64,000 bases of DNA, taken from G963668605 sp963793625. GTDB taxonomy: Bacteria; Acidobacteriota; Terriglobia; Bryobacterales; Bryobacteraceae. A model generated the notes under the pieces. That model saw only the letters and a program-made list of their open reading frames with translations, was not told the origin of the DNA and made no database searches. Numbering within the stretch: position 1 is the first letter of the stretch; each line of letters begins with the position of its first letter. Location: the NCBI GenBank assembly GCA_963793625.1, contig CAWCAT010000022.1, forward strand, positions 1 through 64,000, read 5' to 3'. This document shows positions 29,344-38,751 of the stretch, piece after piece. A program made the position numbers and the translations under genes.

Positions 29344-29579
29344 GACCGGCGATCCAACTGACGCTCGAGACGGACGGGCTGCGACATCGACATAGATGGG
29401 CTGTCGCCGGCTTGGTCCGTATATGGCGGTTCGGCGGGTTAAGCTATCGGCAACCACCCAAACTCGGAAGCCGAAGTAAGCATTGGGCAGCGCATCGGGC
29501 TGTTTGCATGCGTACACGGACCAGGAGCGCTGTCCAATGGGATGGATATGGGTTGGAAGTCCGATCGGGATCGGAATTC

Positions 29580-29745
29580 CATGCAATGGCCCACGCCATT
29601 TCCCGGCGCGTCGCTCCGTCTCCAACTCGCGCGCTTGAGCCAGCGCTTGATCCGCCATCACGGTAATGAACGCATTGAGTTTGACGATTGAGTCGCTCGA
29701 TGCGCGCTCCAAACAGACCCGCGTCAGCTCTCTGCGACCGGTCAT
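29580..29745 (-). pseudogene. Amidase-signature family, N-terminal fragment
   Basis: The frame reads LTRVCLERASSDSIVKLNAF, ITVMADQALAQARELETERR and AGKWRGPLHGIPI, which is the N-terminal helix pair and the entry to the catalytic Lys block of amidase-signature enzymes. The sequence then leaves the family before the Ser-Ser-Lys catalytic centre. Its start lies next to the stop of the DUF481 gene on the same strand. It is a remnant. Confidence 0.65.
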
Positions 29746-30824
29746 CTGTTTCCAAACGTCCAACTCAATCCGGTGCTGCTGCCATAGTCGCTGCCCGGGA
29801 ATTGCGGAGGCGGTCGGGTGTCCCAGTTCCCATAGAACGATAGGTTCCAGTCGATCTTGCCGTAGAGCTTGATGTAGTAAGACGCATTAGCCTTGTAAAA
29901 GAGGCGTCCGCGCTGCGCCGTCAGGGCTGGGAAAAAACTCGAAGTGATGTCTAGTCGGGTTTTCTTGAAGGCAAAAGCACGCAAATTTGATGAAATCAAC
30001 GCCACGCCGATGTCTTGCGGCGGCTGGTTTATGACCGACGACACATAGACGGTTCTTTGCCAACCGGCTCCACCAAGAACCCAGAAACGGAAGCGATTCG
30101 TGTTCTTCAGATACTGGCCCAAACCAGCCCCCAGGTTAGTTTGGAGGTGGACCCCCTGCACCGAGCTTTGCAGGAACGTGGCGATACCGCCCAGGAAGCA
30201 GTTATTCCGGGACAACATACGGTAAGCGCCCAAATCCAACTGGTTCCGTGTTGACGTCTCGGCGCCGCTGTTGGATGCCAGGTTGGAATTGTAGCGAAGC
30301 GTCCCGCCCCAGCGGCTCCTTAGATACGAGAGGTCTGAGCCAAAGTTGTATTGCGCAGCGGTGTTGCCTTTGGAATAGGTTGCTCCTATGTTAATACCGC
30401 CGCTGAAGCGTTGGAGAAAGCTATCTGAGGTCTGCGTAATGCCGACGACCTTCGACCTGTCAACCAGAAGAGTTTCCTTTCCGTCCCCCGGCTGAATTGC
30501 CAGCTTAACAGCACTGTCGGTTGTTTCCGGGCCAACTACCTTTGCTGAGTATATGGACCCATCCTGAAGCGTGACCAGGAAGAGGTAATTGCTTTCCAAA
30601 CGAGCCACTCTGAGCCAATCGATGGAGATTGTACCGTCAACATAGTCGAGATTAACCTCAAGCACACCGGCTCGGAGGCTCTTCACTTCACACGTGATGC
30701 GGTCGCCGTTCTTCATCACCAGGATGTCCTTGGCGGCACGACCGAACGAAAGGTGCGAAAGACAAACGGCCAAACTCAGCAGAACGGCAATCGTTCTTGC
30801 GCAGGCAATGATCCGTCCATACAC
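29742..30824 (-). CDS. DUF481 outer-membrane protein
   Basis: The 360-residue product has a signal peptide (IAVLLSLAVCLSHLSFGRA), a small N-terminal domain (LVMKNGDRITCEVKSLRAGV) that occurs before DUF481 in many proteins, and a beta-barrel: FSGGINIGATYSKGNTAAQY, SRWGGTLRYNSNLASNSGAE, LGAGLGQYLKNTNRFRFWVL and IDWNLSFYGNWDTRPPPQFP. It ends in TGLSWTFGNR. DUF481 proteins (YdiY-like) are predicted outer-membrane barrels of unknown substrate, sometimes salt- or acid-induced. The gene is intact and free-standing. Confidence 0.85.
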   Translation of the reverse strand: MYGRIIACARTIAVLLSLAVCLSHLSFGRAAKDILVMKNGDRITCEVKSLRAGVLEVNLDYVDGTISIDWLRVARLESNYLFLVTLQDGSIYSAKVVGPETTDSAVKLAIQPGDGKETLLVDRSKVVGITQTSDSFLQRFSGGINIGATYSKGNTAAQYNFGSDLSYLRSRWGGTLRYNSNLASNSGAETSTRNQLDLGAYRMLSRNNCFLGGIATFLQSSVQGVHLQTNLGAGLGQYLKNTNRFRFWVLGGAGWQRTVYVSSVINQPPQDIGVALISSNLRAFAFKKTRLDITSSFFPALTAQRGRLFYKANASYYIKLYGKIDWNLSFYGNWDTRPPPQFPGSDYGSSTGLSWTFGNR

Positions 30825-30982
30825 CCGACACCTCCCGGGCGTGATGCGAAAGGCAAGGCCGCCCGTTCAAGAGTTTCATCGAAAAGAAATTGTAGGCAGC
30901 TCAATCCAGCGATGGGAGGCTGACTTATCTTCCGCTGTTGGCTTTCGAAGTGGTATAGTTTTGCTTCCTCCACTTTCATTCC

Positions 30983-31559
30983 TCACCATCCGTCCCATTG
31001 TCCGGAGATGACCGACGGCCCGAGGCTCCGGGCCGGATTGGTGCTCGTTCCGGAAATCAGTGCTTCCAACGGCACCATCAATGCGTACAGAAACGGTATC
31101 ATCGCCGGAGTAAACCGGCGTAGCGGGCGCAAGCCAATGAAGACGCACAACGCCGAGATCAAACCAAAGGTTGTGATCGCCTCGCCCAGAAAGGCAGCAG
31201 TATTGCTGTATCCGGAGCCGGGCACAGTGGCGCCGAAGTGTATGCTCCGGCCCATCGAGCCCCACACCAGCAGCGGCAGGCAGCCCACAGGGTCCTGATC
31301 TTACCCAATCAGCCAGAACCCCCACTTTGCCCACCTGCGACAGCGCAATCGATCCTCCAATGGAGCCAAACAAAAAGCCGCTGATGATCATTCGCTGTCG
31401 CATGTCCGGCAGGAGCACCGCAATAGGACTGCCGGCTCCGTACATCGCAATCACTAGAGACAGGCCAAGCAACAACAGAATCGCCGTGCCAATAAACTCG
31501 GAGAGAAATTGCGCCCAAGGAAGACTCGTCGAGCCCTGGTTGTTCATTGGAGTCTCCAT
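30983..31559 (-). pseudogene. Aquaporin/MIP family gene with first NPA region deleted
   Basis: The N-terminus is QFLSEFIGTAILLLLGLSLV then FGSIGGSIALSQVGKVG. In MIP proteins the next residues should be SGAHxNPAVT, but the sequence goes directly to a piece reading FWLIG in another frame. It resumes as CLPLLVWGSMGRSIHFGATV, TFGLISALCVFIGLRPL and LISGTSTNPARSLGPSVISG with the second NPA box (NPARS). It ends at GQWDGW, short of the last membrane helix. Loss of the first NPA loop and the C-terminus would prevent a working pore. Another frame change lies near 31290. Confidence 0.7.
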
Positions 31560-31684
31560 CTGGATCCGTCGCCCCCGCTGGAGGTTGCCGGTTCGAGCCT
31601 CGAGATCGCATTTCACCCTCCGGTGATGCAACGTCCTGCCTTCCCGATCTAAATTTTGGATGCGGGGCCGTTTCCGGTGAGGGG

Positions 31685-32210
31685 TTTCGGCGCTGACCAA
31701 TAGTATCCACAGGGGAAGACCAGTTCGATCCAAAGTCAGGTCGTGACGACCACCAAAAGCACGACTCCGCAGCCAAACCCCGAAAGTGCCACACATCGTG
31801 GAAGGAACGCCGTGCGTAAGGCGATGGGTGCAAGTAGAAAACATGAATACCGCGACCATTCTGATGCCAATGACCTTCAAGAGCGCCGCCCTCAAGCGCA
31901 GGCCAAAGCACTAGATTTCGCTGTTTGGCAAAGAGGCGTTGCCTGCAGCGAACAGGGTTGCCACAAACAGCAAACCGCTACCCAGGAAGACGGTCGCACA
32001 ATCTATCTTTGCGTTGGCCGAGTTGATTGCGGAGTACGCCCAAGAACCAGAGGAAGGCGATGCCAGCAATGGAACCATGTGGAGAGCGAGGCGGACCGCG
32101 TTGCGCCAGCCGTTTGTTGGACAGCCAGACGCTCGTTCCTTGCGATCACCGGCCTGGGTACGGCTCAGCGGTTTCCCGCTGCTGTCAACTCGAACACGTG
32201 GCAGCCCCAC
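31685..32210 (-). pseudogene. Conserved multi-pass membrane protein, frameshifted
   Basis: Pieces in different frames line up as one membrane protein: GWRNAVRLALHMVP, then GIAFLWFLGVLRNQLGQRKD, then ATVFLGSGLLFVATLFAAG, then LLKVIGIRMVAVFMFSTCT, and finally GLPLWILLVSAE. This predicts at least four membrane segments. At least three frame changes are required and the exact start and stop are unclear. I recall similar unnamed membrane proteins from Solibacter-type and other soil bacteria but know no function. It lies between the aquaporin remnant and the GH13 gene, all on the minus strand. Confidence 0.5.
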
Positions 32211-33730
32211 CCGGGCAGATCCAGATAGAGACCTCGCGACAAGATCTCATCGCCGTTCCTTTCGTACACCGCCGGACCCATCAAGTCTCGCAGGCGCAAT
32301 ATCTTGCCACTGAACTCATCGAACGGAACGTTTAGATAGCACTGCCCTTGGTTTGGCGCGTAATTGACGACTACGATCAGCCACGTCCGATCCAGACCGT
32401 GCCACGCGAAGCAGATGAACCCGTCCCAGGTCCAGTTCCCGTCCCATGCCGGTGTACACTCCAGTAATTTCCACTCGCCTTTCCGAGCGTCTGGATTTCG
32501 CAGGCAGCAGAGCAGCCGGTCATAGAACTGGCGGATGTCCGGATTAACCGCTTCGGCCGGTCCGCGGGCCAAATGGACCGGTATCCTCTTCGTAAAGCCG
32601 TCCGCCTGACCCTGGTGAAAGAACCGCAGGCCGGGGCACAGATAGGTCAGAACCGCAGCCGCCTGATGGGTTCCCGGTGGGAAGGAGGCCGCCGCCCGTG
32701 GCTCATCGTGGTTCTCGAGAAACCGGGCGGATTTCCGCTGGAAATCCATATCGGCGCGAAAATGATCGCGTACCGGCTGTGCGTGTCCTTCTCGAAGGCG
32801 GTCATAAAGCCGCTTGTCGTAGGTGTAGTCGAAACCTTGCTGCTGCAGCGTCCATTCCAGGTCCCAGTAAACCTCGGCGATGAAAAGAAAGCCTGGGTTG
32901 CGCGCGCGTGCCCGGCCGATGGCATCGGTCCAGAATGGGGGTGGACGCAAACCCCAGGTCCTTTCGAAAACGTCGGGCAGAATCAGCATGGCCATGTCGC
33001 AGCGGACACCGTCGCATATCGCAGCAATCCTCTCCAGTTCCGATGCCATTGCCTCCCGCAGGCCCGAATTGGCGTAATTCAGTTGCAGAGTGTCGGGCCA
33101 ACCCGCAAAATAGGGATCCCTGCCGTAGGCCAACACCAGCGGTCCGGCCGGGGTCGCGACCCGGGTGTAATTCTGCGGCTCGCGCTCCAGTTGGTCTTCC
33201 GTTCCGCGCACGTAATACTCGGGATGTTGCCGTACCCAGGGATGGTCCGGCGACGTGTGATTCGGTACGAAATCGAGCAGCAGCCGTATCCCCCGCTTAA
33301 CGAGGCGCCGGCGAAGGCGTTCGAGAGCGGGATCCCCGCCGAAGTTGGAATGGACGGTGTAAGACTGAATTGCAAAGCAAGAGCCGCAGACGTCCTTATC
33401 CGAGAAGTCGGGCAGTAGCTCCTGAAATTCGCGGCGCCAGGCAGCGTTCTCTTGCGAAACCCTTCGACCTGAGGCTCCGGTCTGCCAGACGCCGAGAAAC
33501 CACACCCAGTCATAGCCCTTCTCGACAAGCCGATCCAGTTCAGTGTCTGGGATGTCGTCCAGCGTGGCGGGCCGGTTGAGTGCGAAGGAAAGTTCTGTCA
33601 GTAGCACCCGGGTGTTGATCTGGTAGAGGGAGGGGTACGCCGCAAGTAGGGAATCGGGCTCTCCTTGAGCAGCCGCGATGTCGCTTTCGAGTTCCTGTGA
33701 CAAGGAGGGTGGAGCAGTCACGGTATCCAT
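32165..33730 (-). CDS. GH13 alpha-amylase-family glycosidase
   Basis: The 521-residue protein has no signal peptide and is complete. The four GH13 regions are present: GIRLLLDFVPNHTSPDHPW (I), CDGVRCDMAML with nucleophile Asp245 (II), FLFIAEVYWDLEW with acid/base Glu286 (III) and ARFLENHDEPRAA with His341-Asp342 (IV). The N-terminal YPSLYQINTRVLLTELS marks the barrel start. It would act on alpha-glucans or alpha-glucosides in the cytoplasm. The subfamily, whether amylase, glucosidase or transferase, is not clear from motifs. A GGAA-rich ribosome site precedes the ATG. Confidence 0.88.
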   Translation of the reverse strand: MDTVTAPPSLSQELESDIAAAQGEPDSLLAAYPSLYQINTRVLLTELSFALNRPATLDDIPDTELDRLVEKGYDWVWFLGVWQTGASGRRVSQENAAWRREFQELLPDFSDKDVCGSCFAIQSYTVHSNFGGDPALERLRRRLVKRGIRLLLDFVPNHTSPDHPWVRQHPEYYVRGTEDQLEREPQNYTRVATPAGPLVLAYGRDPYFAGWPDTLQLNYANSGLREAMASELERIAAICDGVRCDMAMLILPDVFERTWGLRPPPFWTDAIGRARARNPGFLFIAEVYWDLEWTLQQQGFDYTYDKRLYDRLREGHAQPVRDHFRADMDFQRKSARFLENHDEPRAAASFPPGTHQAAAVLTYLCPGLRFFHQGQADGFTKRIPVHLARGPAEAVNPDIRQFYDRLLCCLRNPDARKGEWKLLECTPAWDGNWTWDGFICFAWHGLDRTWLIVVVNYAPNQGQCYLNVPFDEFSGKILRLRDLMGPAVYERNGDEILSRGLYLDLPGWGCHVFELTAAGNR

Positions 33731-33739
33731 GTTTCCTTA

Positions 33740-34767
33740 TTCCTTTCTTCCTGGTATCAGGGTGGCTTCCAAGCGTTAAGTCTGCCCGGATGGACGGGCG
33801 TCCAGGTATGCGACGATGATCGACTCCGTCAACCAGGAGTTGCCACCAACATGATGCATGTTCTTGCCTCTCAGATGTAATGTTGATTTGGCCGAAACTG
33901 GTGCTTCGATCCATGTGGCGATGCGCGGGCGGACAGTGGTCTTCGGGCATCGAAACCAGCAGCGTCGAGAAGCCAAGCGATTCCGCTTGAGATAGGATTC
34001 CTGCACTGCACAGATGACCGACGCCTGATCCGTGGATGCGAAATGCTTGCCTTTGAAAAGCTTCTGCTGGCCGATATGGAGGCTATCGAAACCGAAGGCG
34101 CCCAGCATTCTTCCTGATGTGTATTGGGCCTTTGTCTTCTTCGGCCAGACGCCGCCCGGCGCGATGATGATCGCCGACGCGGATCGATTGATCTGGTCGT
34201 CATAGGTAGCCAGGACTTCGGCTTTCGCGCCAGCCCGGTCAGAGTTCCCATTTTGGGGCCGAATCAATGTCAGTCCTCCGCGACGAAGGCGGGTGAGGGA
34301 TGGAATGTTGGAGAGATCTGTGGTCTAGATTTTTAGATCATCAGCATTTGGAATCTGCGGGTATAGGCGCCAAATAGCATTGATCTAACACATCCGTTCA
34401 GGTGCGAGCCCTTCGCTTCGAGTGTTTTTCACGGAACCCACTGCGTCCATCGTGAGCCCGGGCCAGTAACGTCGGAAACATTGTCCCAGCCGCATTTCAG
34501 CCGGTCCTGGCCAAGCATTCCAAACTTTTCACTGCTAAACGCACTCGCTACCGGAGTAGACGAGATGCAGCGCAATTTCGATGGCATGCGAAGGCAGGTG
34601 GACCTCTGGCGGGAGTCCCAACTCTCGGACGTGCAGGCTCCCGGAAGTGACCGGGAAGGTGCTGCACTGCGAGCAGTGCAGAGCGTGAGAGAGCCGGGCT
34701 AACGCGACCTCGCCAGGACGCCAACTAAAAGCCGGAGCCCTGGACTATTCAGGTCACGCCACGAGCG
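33740..34767. other. Stretch without a recognised gene
   Basis: A minus-strand frame from 34267 to 33776 is open for 163 codons (SASAIIIAPGGVWPKK, MLGAFGFDSLHIGQQKLFKG) and a plus-strand frame lies at 34481-34702 (LLNALATGVDEMQRNF). Neither resembles a family I know, and neither has a clear ribosome binding site. Either may be a short lineage-specific gene. Confidence 0.35.
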
Positions 34768-35166
34768 TTATGAATTCTTGCCTGGCCAAGAGGCCGTCCG
34801 CTTTTCCGTCAGTTCAGTGTCCGATTTGCCTGGAGGCTCGAGAAGTTCCCGTACCTTTGCTAAAGCTGTGTCGGATCTTCGCAAATCCGGACCCTCCCCG
34901 CTCGCGGCTCTGTTAATGAACAAGACGTTCATGTCGGGCCGGTACTGTTTGATCGTGAGCGCCAAAGTTCGGCCCTCTGTGCTCTCGTCGGTCAACATCA
35001 GGTGAATGGATCTGGAGTGGACTCTGGCGATCTCGATCGCTTGCGGCCCATCCTGGGCGACCAGCACTAAGTAGCCTTGATGCTGAAGGTCCCGGAGCAA
35101 GGCACGGCAAAGTCCATCCTCGTTTACGGCTATCAGGACGGTTGGGAAACTGATCGCGTTTGTCAT
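34768..35166 (-). CDS. Stand-alone receiver-domain protein, divergent
   Basis: The 132-residue product is a CheY-like receiver: VLIAVNEDGLCRALLRDLQ with Glu-Asp as the acidic pair, HLMLTDESTEGRTLAL with Asp60 as the likely phosphoacceptor, and MNVLFINRAASGEGPD for the switch Ser/Thr strand. The conserved Lys-Pro near the end is missing, and the C-terminal tail of about 20 residues is polar. It has no output domain. It is transcribed divergently from pckA across a 526-base gap that contains two palindromes. A partner kinase is not adjacent. Confidence 0.75.
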   Translation of the reverse strand: MTNAISFPTVLIAVNEDGLCRALLRDLQHQGYLVLVAQDGPQAIEIARVHSRSIHLMLTDESTEGRTLALTIKQYRPDMNVLFINRAASGEGPDLRRSDTALAKVRELLEPPGKSDTELTEKRTASWPGKNS

Positions 35167-35310
35167 TGATCACACCTTTCAAAATCTTTGTGACATCCAG
35201 ATTGTCGGGCGGAACAACGAGTCGAACTCCGGCGGGAAGGTTCGGATATCGCCCTGTCGGTTGATAGACAACAGAGTACGCCAGAATACGATGTAGTATA
35301 ACTGAAATCC

Positions 35311-35338
35311 TAAGTTCACTTAATTAGAAGTTTACTTA
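35311..35338. promoter_or_regulatory. Tandem palindromes in the receiver/pckA intergenic region
   Basis: TAAGTTCACTTA at 35311-35322 and AAGTTTACTT at 35328-35337 are each inverted repeats around a two-base centre. Their centres are 16 bases apart, and the 11-mers AAGTTCACTTA and AAGTTTACTTA form a direct repeat. The patch is AT-rich in a GC-rich region, as expected of an operator or promoter. Confidence 0.45.
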
Positions 35339-35692
35339 TCCGGTATTTCTCCCAGACGACGGCAGTCTTTGATCCCGACCGGAATTCTGACAGTCGCCGA
35401 TTAGATCTGCTTCGCTACTCGCCGGGTGTTATTCGGGTTGACCACGATGAAGATGCTGTAACTACATTGCATACAACGGGGTAGAGCTACAAGACGGTGC
35501 GGCGTCCCGCAGTGAACTTATTAAGTGTGATGGCCGGGCGGGTCATGAGGATTCAGAAAATTCAGGGCCGTGTCACTACGCGTCTCTCATCAAGGCCATC
35601 CTTTATGTGTCGGGGTGGAGACCTCCGGTAGGTGGCCGACCAGGAAAAGCAAATCTCGTGTCGGGCCGCAGCATCATTGGACGGGTGAAATT

Positions 35693-37308
35693 ATGAGTAC
35701 CACTGCCGCTGAATCCACTATCGTCTTGAGTGCGTTTGATCTCAGAGATCACGAACTCCAGGTTGCCGAAGTGCAGCGCAACCTGCCGCCCAGCTCACTC
35801 TACGAGCACGCGATTCGATACGAGAAGGACGCCAGCATTGCCGAGAATGGCGCGCTGGTGGCCTACTCGGGCGTCAAGACCGGCCGCTCGCCCAAGGACA
35901 AGCGCGTAGTCGAACATCCGGAATCGGCAGGGAATGTCTGGTGGGGACCGGTAAATATCCCATGCGACGCGCAGACTTTCGCTAACAACCGCCAAAGGGC
36001 GCTCGACTACCTCAATACCCGCGAGCGGCTCTACTGCTTCGACGGATTTGCCGGCTGGGATCCGAATTACAGGATCAAGGTCCGGGTGATCTGTTCGCGC
36101 CCCTATCACGCTCTTTTCATGCACACCATGCTCATCCGGCCAACGAAGCAGGAGCTGGCGACCTTCGGCAAGCCGGATTTCACCATCTACAACGCGGGTG
36201 AATTCCCGGCCAACCGCCTGACCACAGGCAGAGGATCCACGACAAGCATCGACCTCAGCCTGGAAGGCCGCGAAATGGTCATCCTCGGCACGGAATACGC
36301 CGGCGAGATGAAGAAGGGCGTTTTCACGGTGGTCAACTATTTCGCGCCGAAGCGCGGCATACTCTCGATGCACTGCTCGGCCACCGCCGACAAGCAGACC
36401 GGGCGCTCATCGCTGCTGTTCGGCCTGAGCGGCACCGGCAAGACGACGCTCTCCGCCGACCCGAGACGCCACCTGATCGGCGACGACGAGCATTGCTGGA
36501 GCGACGACGGCATCTTCAACATCGAAGGCGGCTGTTATGCCAAGGCGATCAACCTCACGCCGGAAAGCGAACCGGACATTTTCCAGGCGCTGCGTTTCGG
36601 CGCGGTGCTGGAAAACGTCGTGCTGGAGGATGACCGACAACGTCGACTTCGCCGACACCAGCATCACCGAGAACACGCGCGGCGCTTATCCGATCGAATT
36701 CATCCACAACGCGAAGATCCCGTGCATGGCCGGCCATCCGACCGACGTGATCTTCCTTACGTGCGACGCTTTCGGCGTGCTGCCGCCGGTCAGTTCGCTC
36801 TCGCCGGCGCATGCGATGTACCACTTCATCAGCGGTTACACGGCCAAGGTCGCCGGCACCGAGATGGGCGTGACCGAGCCGCAGGCCACGTTCTCGCCGT
36901 GTTTCGGCGGCCCGTTCCTGGTCTGGCATCCGAGCAAGTACGCCGAACTGCTCGCCGCGAAGATGAAGCAGCACAACGCCCGCGTCTGGCTGGTGAACAC
37001 CGGCTGGGGCGGCGGCGGCTTACGGCGTCGGCAAACGCATCAGCCTCAAGAACACACGCGCCATCATCGACGCGATCCACAGCGGGGCGCTCGCCAACGC
37101 GAAGACTCGACGCGATCCGGTGTTTGGCTTCGACGTCGTGACCGAGTGTCCCGGCGTGCCTGCGGAAATCCTTCTGCCGCGCGACACCTGGGCGGACAAG
37201 GCGGCCTACGACGCGACGGCCAAGAAGCTTGCCGGGCTTTTCCGGGAAAACTTCAAGGCATACGAGTCAAGGGTCAGCGCGGAAATCAAGGCGGTGGGTC
37301 CCGCGTGA
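35693..37308 (+). CDS. pckA: Phosphoenolpyruvate carboxykinase (ATP), two frameshifts
   Basis: The enzyme converts oxaloacetate and ATP to phosphoenolpyruvate, carbon dioxide and ADP, the first committed step of gluconeogenesis. Motifs in order are VAYSGVKTGRSPKDKRVVEH with the substrate Arg, LLFGLSGTGKTTLSADPRR (P-loop), HLIGDDEHCWSDDGIFNIEG (metal-binding Asp), then in a second frame ITENTRGAYPIEFIHNAKIP and in a third GVGKRISLKNTRAIIDAIHS. The frame shifts near 36635, within VVLED/TDNVDF, and near 37015-37025, in a run of GGC repeats. Repaired length is about 535 residues, normal for the family. The second break lies in a low-complexity GC run, a typical place for an indel error. Confidence 0.88.
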
Positions 37309-37330
37309 GGCGGAAGCCAGACAACGAAAA

Positions 37331-37663
37331 ATGTTCATTCGCGGGTCTGCCATAGCTATCCTCCTCACGCCTTTCACGCTGGACGTCCCGGCAATTGCTG
37401 AGCCTGAGGCGAAGGGCAGTAAGGAGGCAGCTTCACGCGAGATCCTCGACCGCTATCTGGACGGGGCCGAAACTATGCGTAGCGATGCCGGGGCGGCGCT
37501 CACATTTGAGATAGATGCCTTGTTGCCAAGAATGCACAAGCACGGCACGATGCGCGGACTGAGACTCGCCACGGGAGCCGGGCGGGTGGTGTTCATGGAG
37601 CTGCATTTCGTCGGTGACGACCTGGTCAAAACGGCCGTGCACACCCGCGGAGGATCATTCTGA
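37331..37663 (+). CDS. Short exported protein of unknown function, probably truncated
   Basis: The 110-residue product starts with a hydrophobic leader (FIRGSAIAILLTPFTLDVPA) and continues EILDRYLDGAETMRSDAGAA and LTFEIDALLPRMHKHGTMRG. I recall similar N-terminal parts in longer acidobacterial exported proteins. The frame ends abruptly after DDLVKTAVHTRGGSF, where relatives seem to go on, so the gene may be cut or frameshifted. It lies 22 bases after pckA and could be cotranscribed. No domain of known function is visible. Confidence 0.5.
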   Translation: MFIRGSAIAILLTPFTLDVPAIAEPEAKGSKEAASREILDRYLDGAETMRSDAGAALTFEIDALLPRMHKHGTMRGLRLATGAGRVVFMELHFVGDDLVKTAVHTRGGSF

Positions 37664-37748
37664 AGGTGCGAGCGGCTTTTGCAGGACCTGCGGAGTTGAC
37701 GATGTGGTTCATCGAGCCAAACGACTGTTTTTAGTTCACACCTGGGCG

Positions 37749-38693
37749 TCATTGGGTCGGCGCGTAATATCCGCGCCGCCAGGCGACACGCAGCGAGGGA
37801 GAACCGGGCGGGGGCAACACTTCGATTTTCACTTTGCGATATTTACCGTCGTTCTGCGGATTGCTGGGTGCATAGCCAAGCAGATATTGCGACCTGATGT
37901 AGCGGTTGAGCCGTTGCACGACATCGGGCAACTCGTTAAGGCTTTGCGCGATCAGGATCTTACCCCCGGTTTCTTCGGCGAGTTGTTGAAGGAGTTTGGG
38001 GCGGTGGAACAAACCGATCCCATAAATGCGCAGATCGCTCTCGATGATAATACTCCGGATTTCCGACTCGCTGTATCTGCTGTTGTTGTCCGCTCCGTCG
38101 GAGAGAATGAGGAGCACACGGCGTTGGTTCCTGGCGGACCTCATCTGGTGGTCGCCGAGGGCGATCGCGTCCAACAGTGCCGTCCATCCGCGGGCTTCGA
38201 TATAACCGAGCCTGCTATGGATCTCCTCCGGTTGCGTCGTAAAGCCGCCCAAAAGGCGGGGCCTGTCGGCAAACTGCACGACAAAGAACTCGTCGCCCGG
38301 CATAGTCGTTTCAAAGAGGAGCTTGAGTGCCTCCACCGAAGCGTCAAGTCTGGTTTTCATGCTGCCGCTGCTATCGAGGATCAGTCCCAGAGAAACCGGT
38401 GCGTCCTCATGCGAGAAGGAAGTGATGGTTTGGTTGACTCCGTCTTCCAGAACGCGGAAACTTTCCCTGGATAGAGTCAGGATAGGCCGATCCAGAGCAT
38501 CGGTGACGCTCACAGGCACCAGAATCATTTTCACATCGAGCCGCAGATTGGAGGATGGACCTCGGTTCGCAGTCTGGGACTCGCGTGGTGTGATCGCGAC
38601 CCGGGGCTCAGCTCCCTGTCCGCCGCCGACTGTAGAGCAGGAGGGCAGCCCAATCAGTGTGGCGAGAACCGCGGAACGCAACCTGAAAGGCAT
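37749..38693 (-). CDS. VWFA-related acidobacterial domain protein
   Basis: From the Met at 38693 the product has a short lipoprotein-like leader (LATLIGLPSCST) and a VWFA domain. The metal-ion site is LGLILDSSGSMKTRL, followed by RGWTALLDAIALGD and RVLLILSDGADNNSRYS, and the domain ends SLRVAWRRGYYAP. The upstream part with LVPVSVTDALDRPILTLSRE and FRVLEDGVNQTITSFS is the extension seen in the TIGR03436 family, common in Acidobacteriota. Such domains bind protein ligands through the DxSxS metal site, and no enzyme activity is expected. The open frame extends to 38774, but that extension lacks leader character. It follows the sigma-factor gene on the same strand. Confidence 0.85.
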   Translation of the reverse strand: MPFRLRSAVLATLIGLPSCSTVGGGQGAEPRVAITPRESQTANRGPSSNLRLDVKMILVPVSVTDALDRPILTLSRESFRVLEDGVNQTITSFSHEDAPVSLGLILDSSGSMKTRLDASVEALKLLFETTMPGDEFFVVQFADRPRLLGGFTTQPEEIHSRLGYIEARGWTALLDAIALGDHQMRSARNQRRVLLILSDGADNNSRYSESEIRSIIIESDLRIYGIGLFHRPKLLQQLAEETGGKILIAQSLNELPDVVQRLNRYIRSQYLLGYAPSNPQNDGKYRKVKIEVLPPPGSPSLRVAWRRGYYAPTQ

Positions 38694-38751
38694 CCCTTCT
38701 GAGGATACCAGAACCGATTGCTGGATATTCGAAGGACCAGTGCTGCATTCG

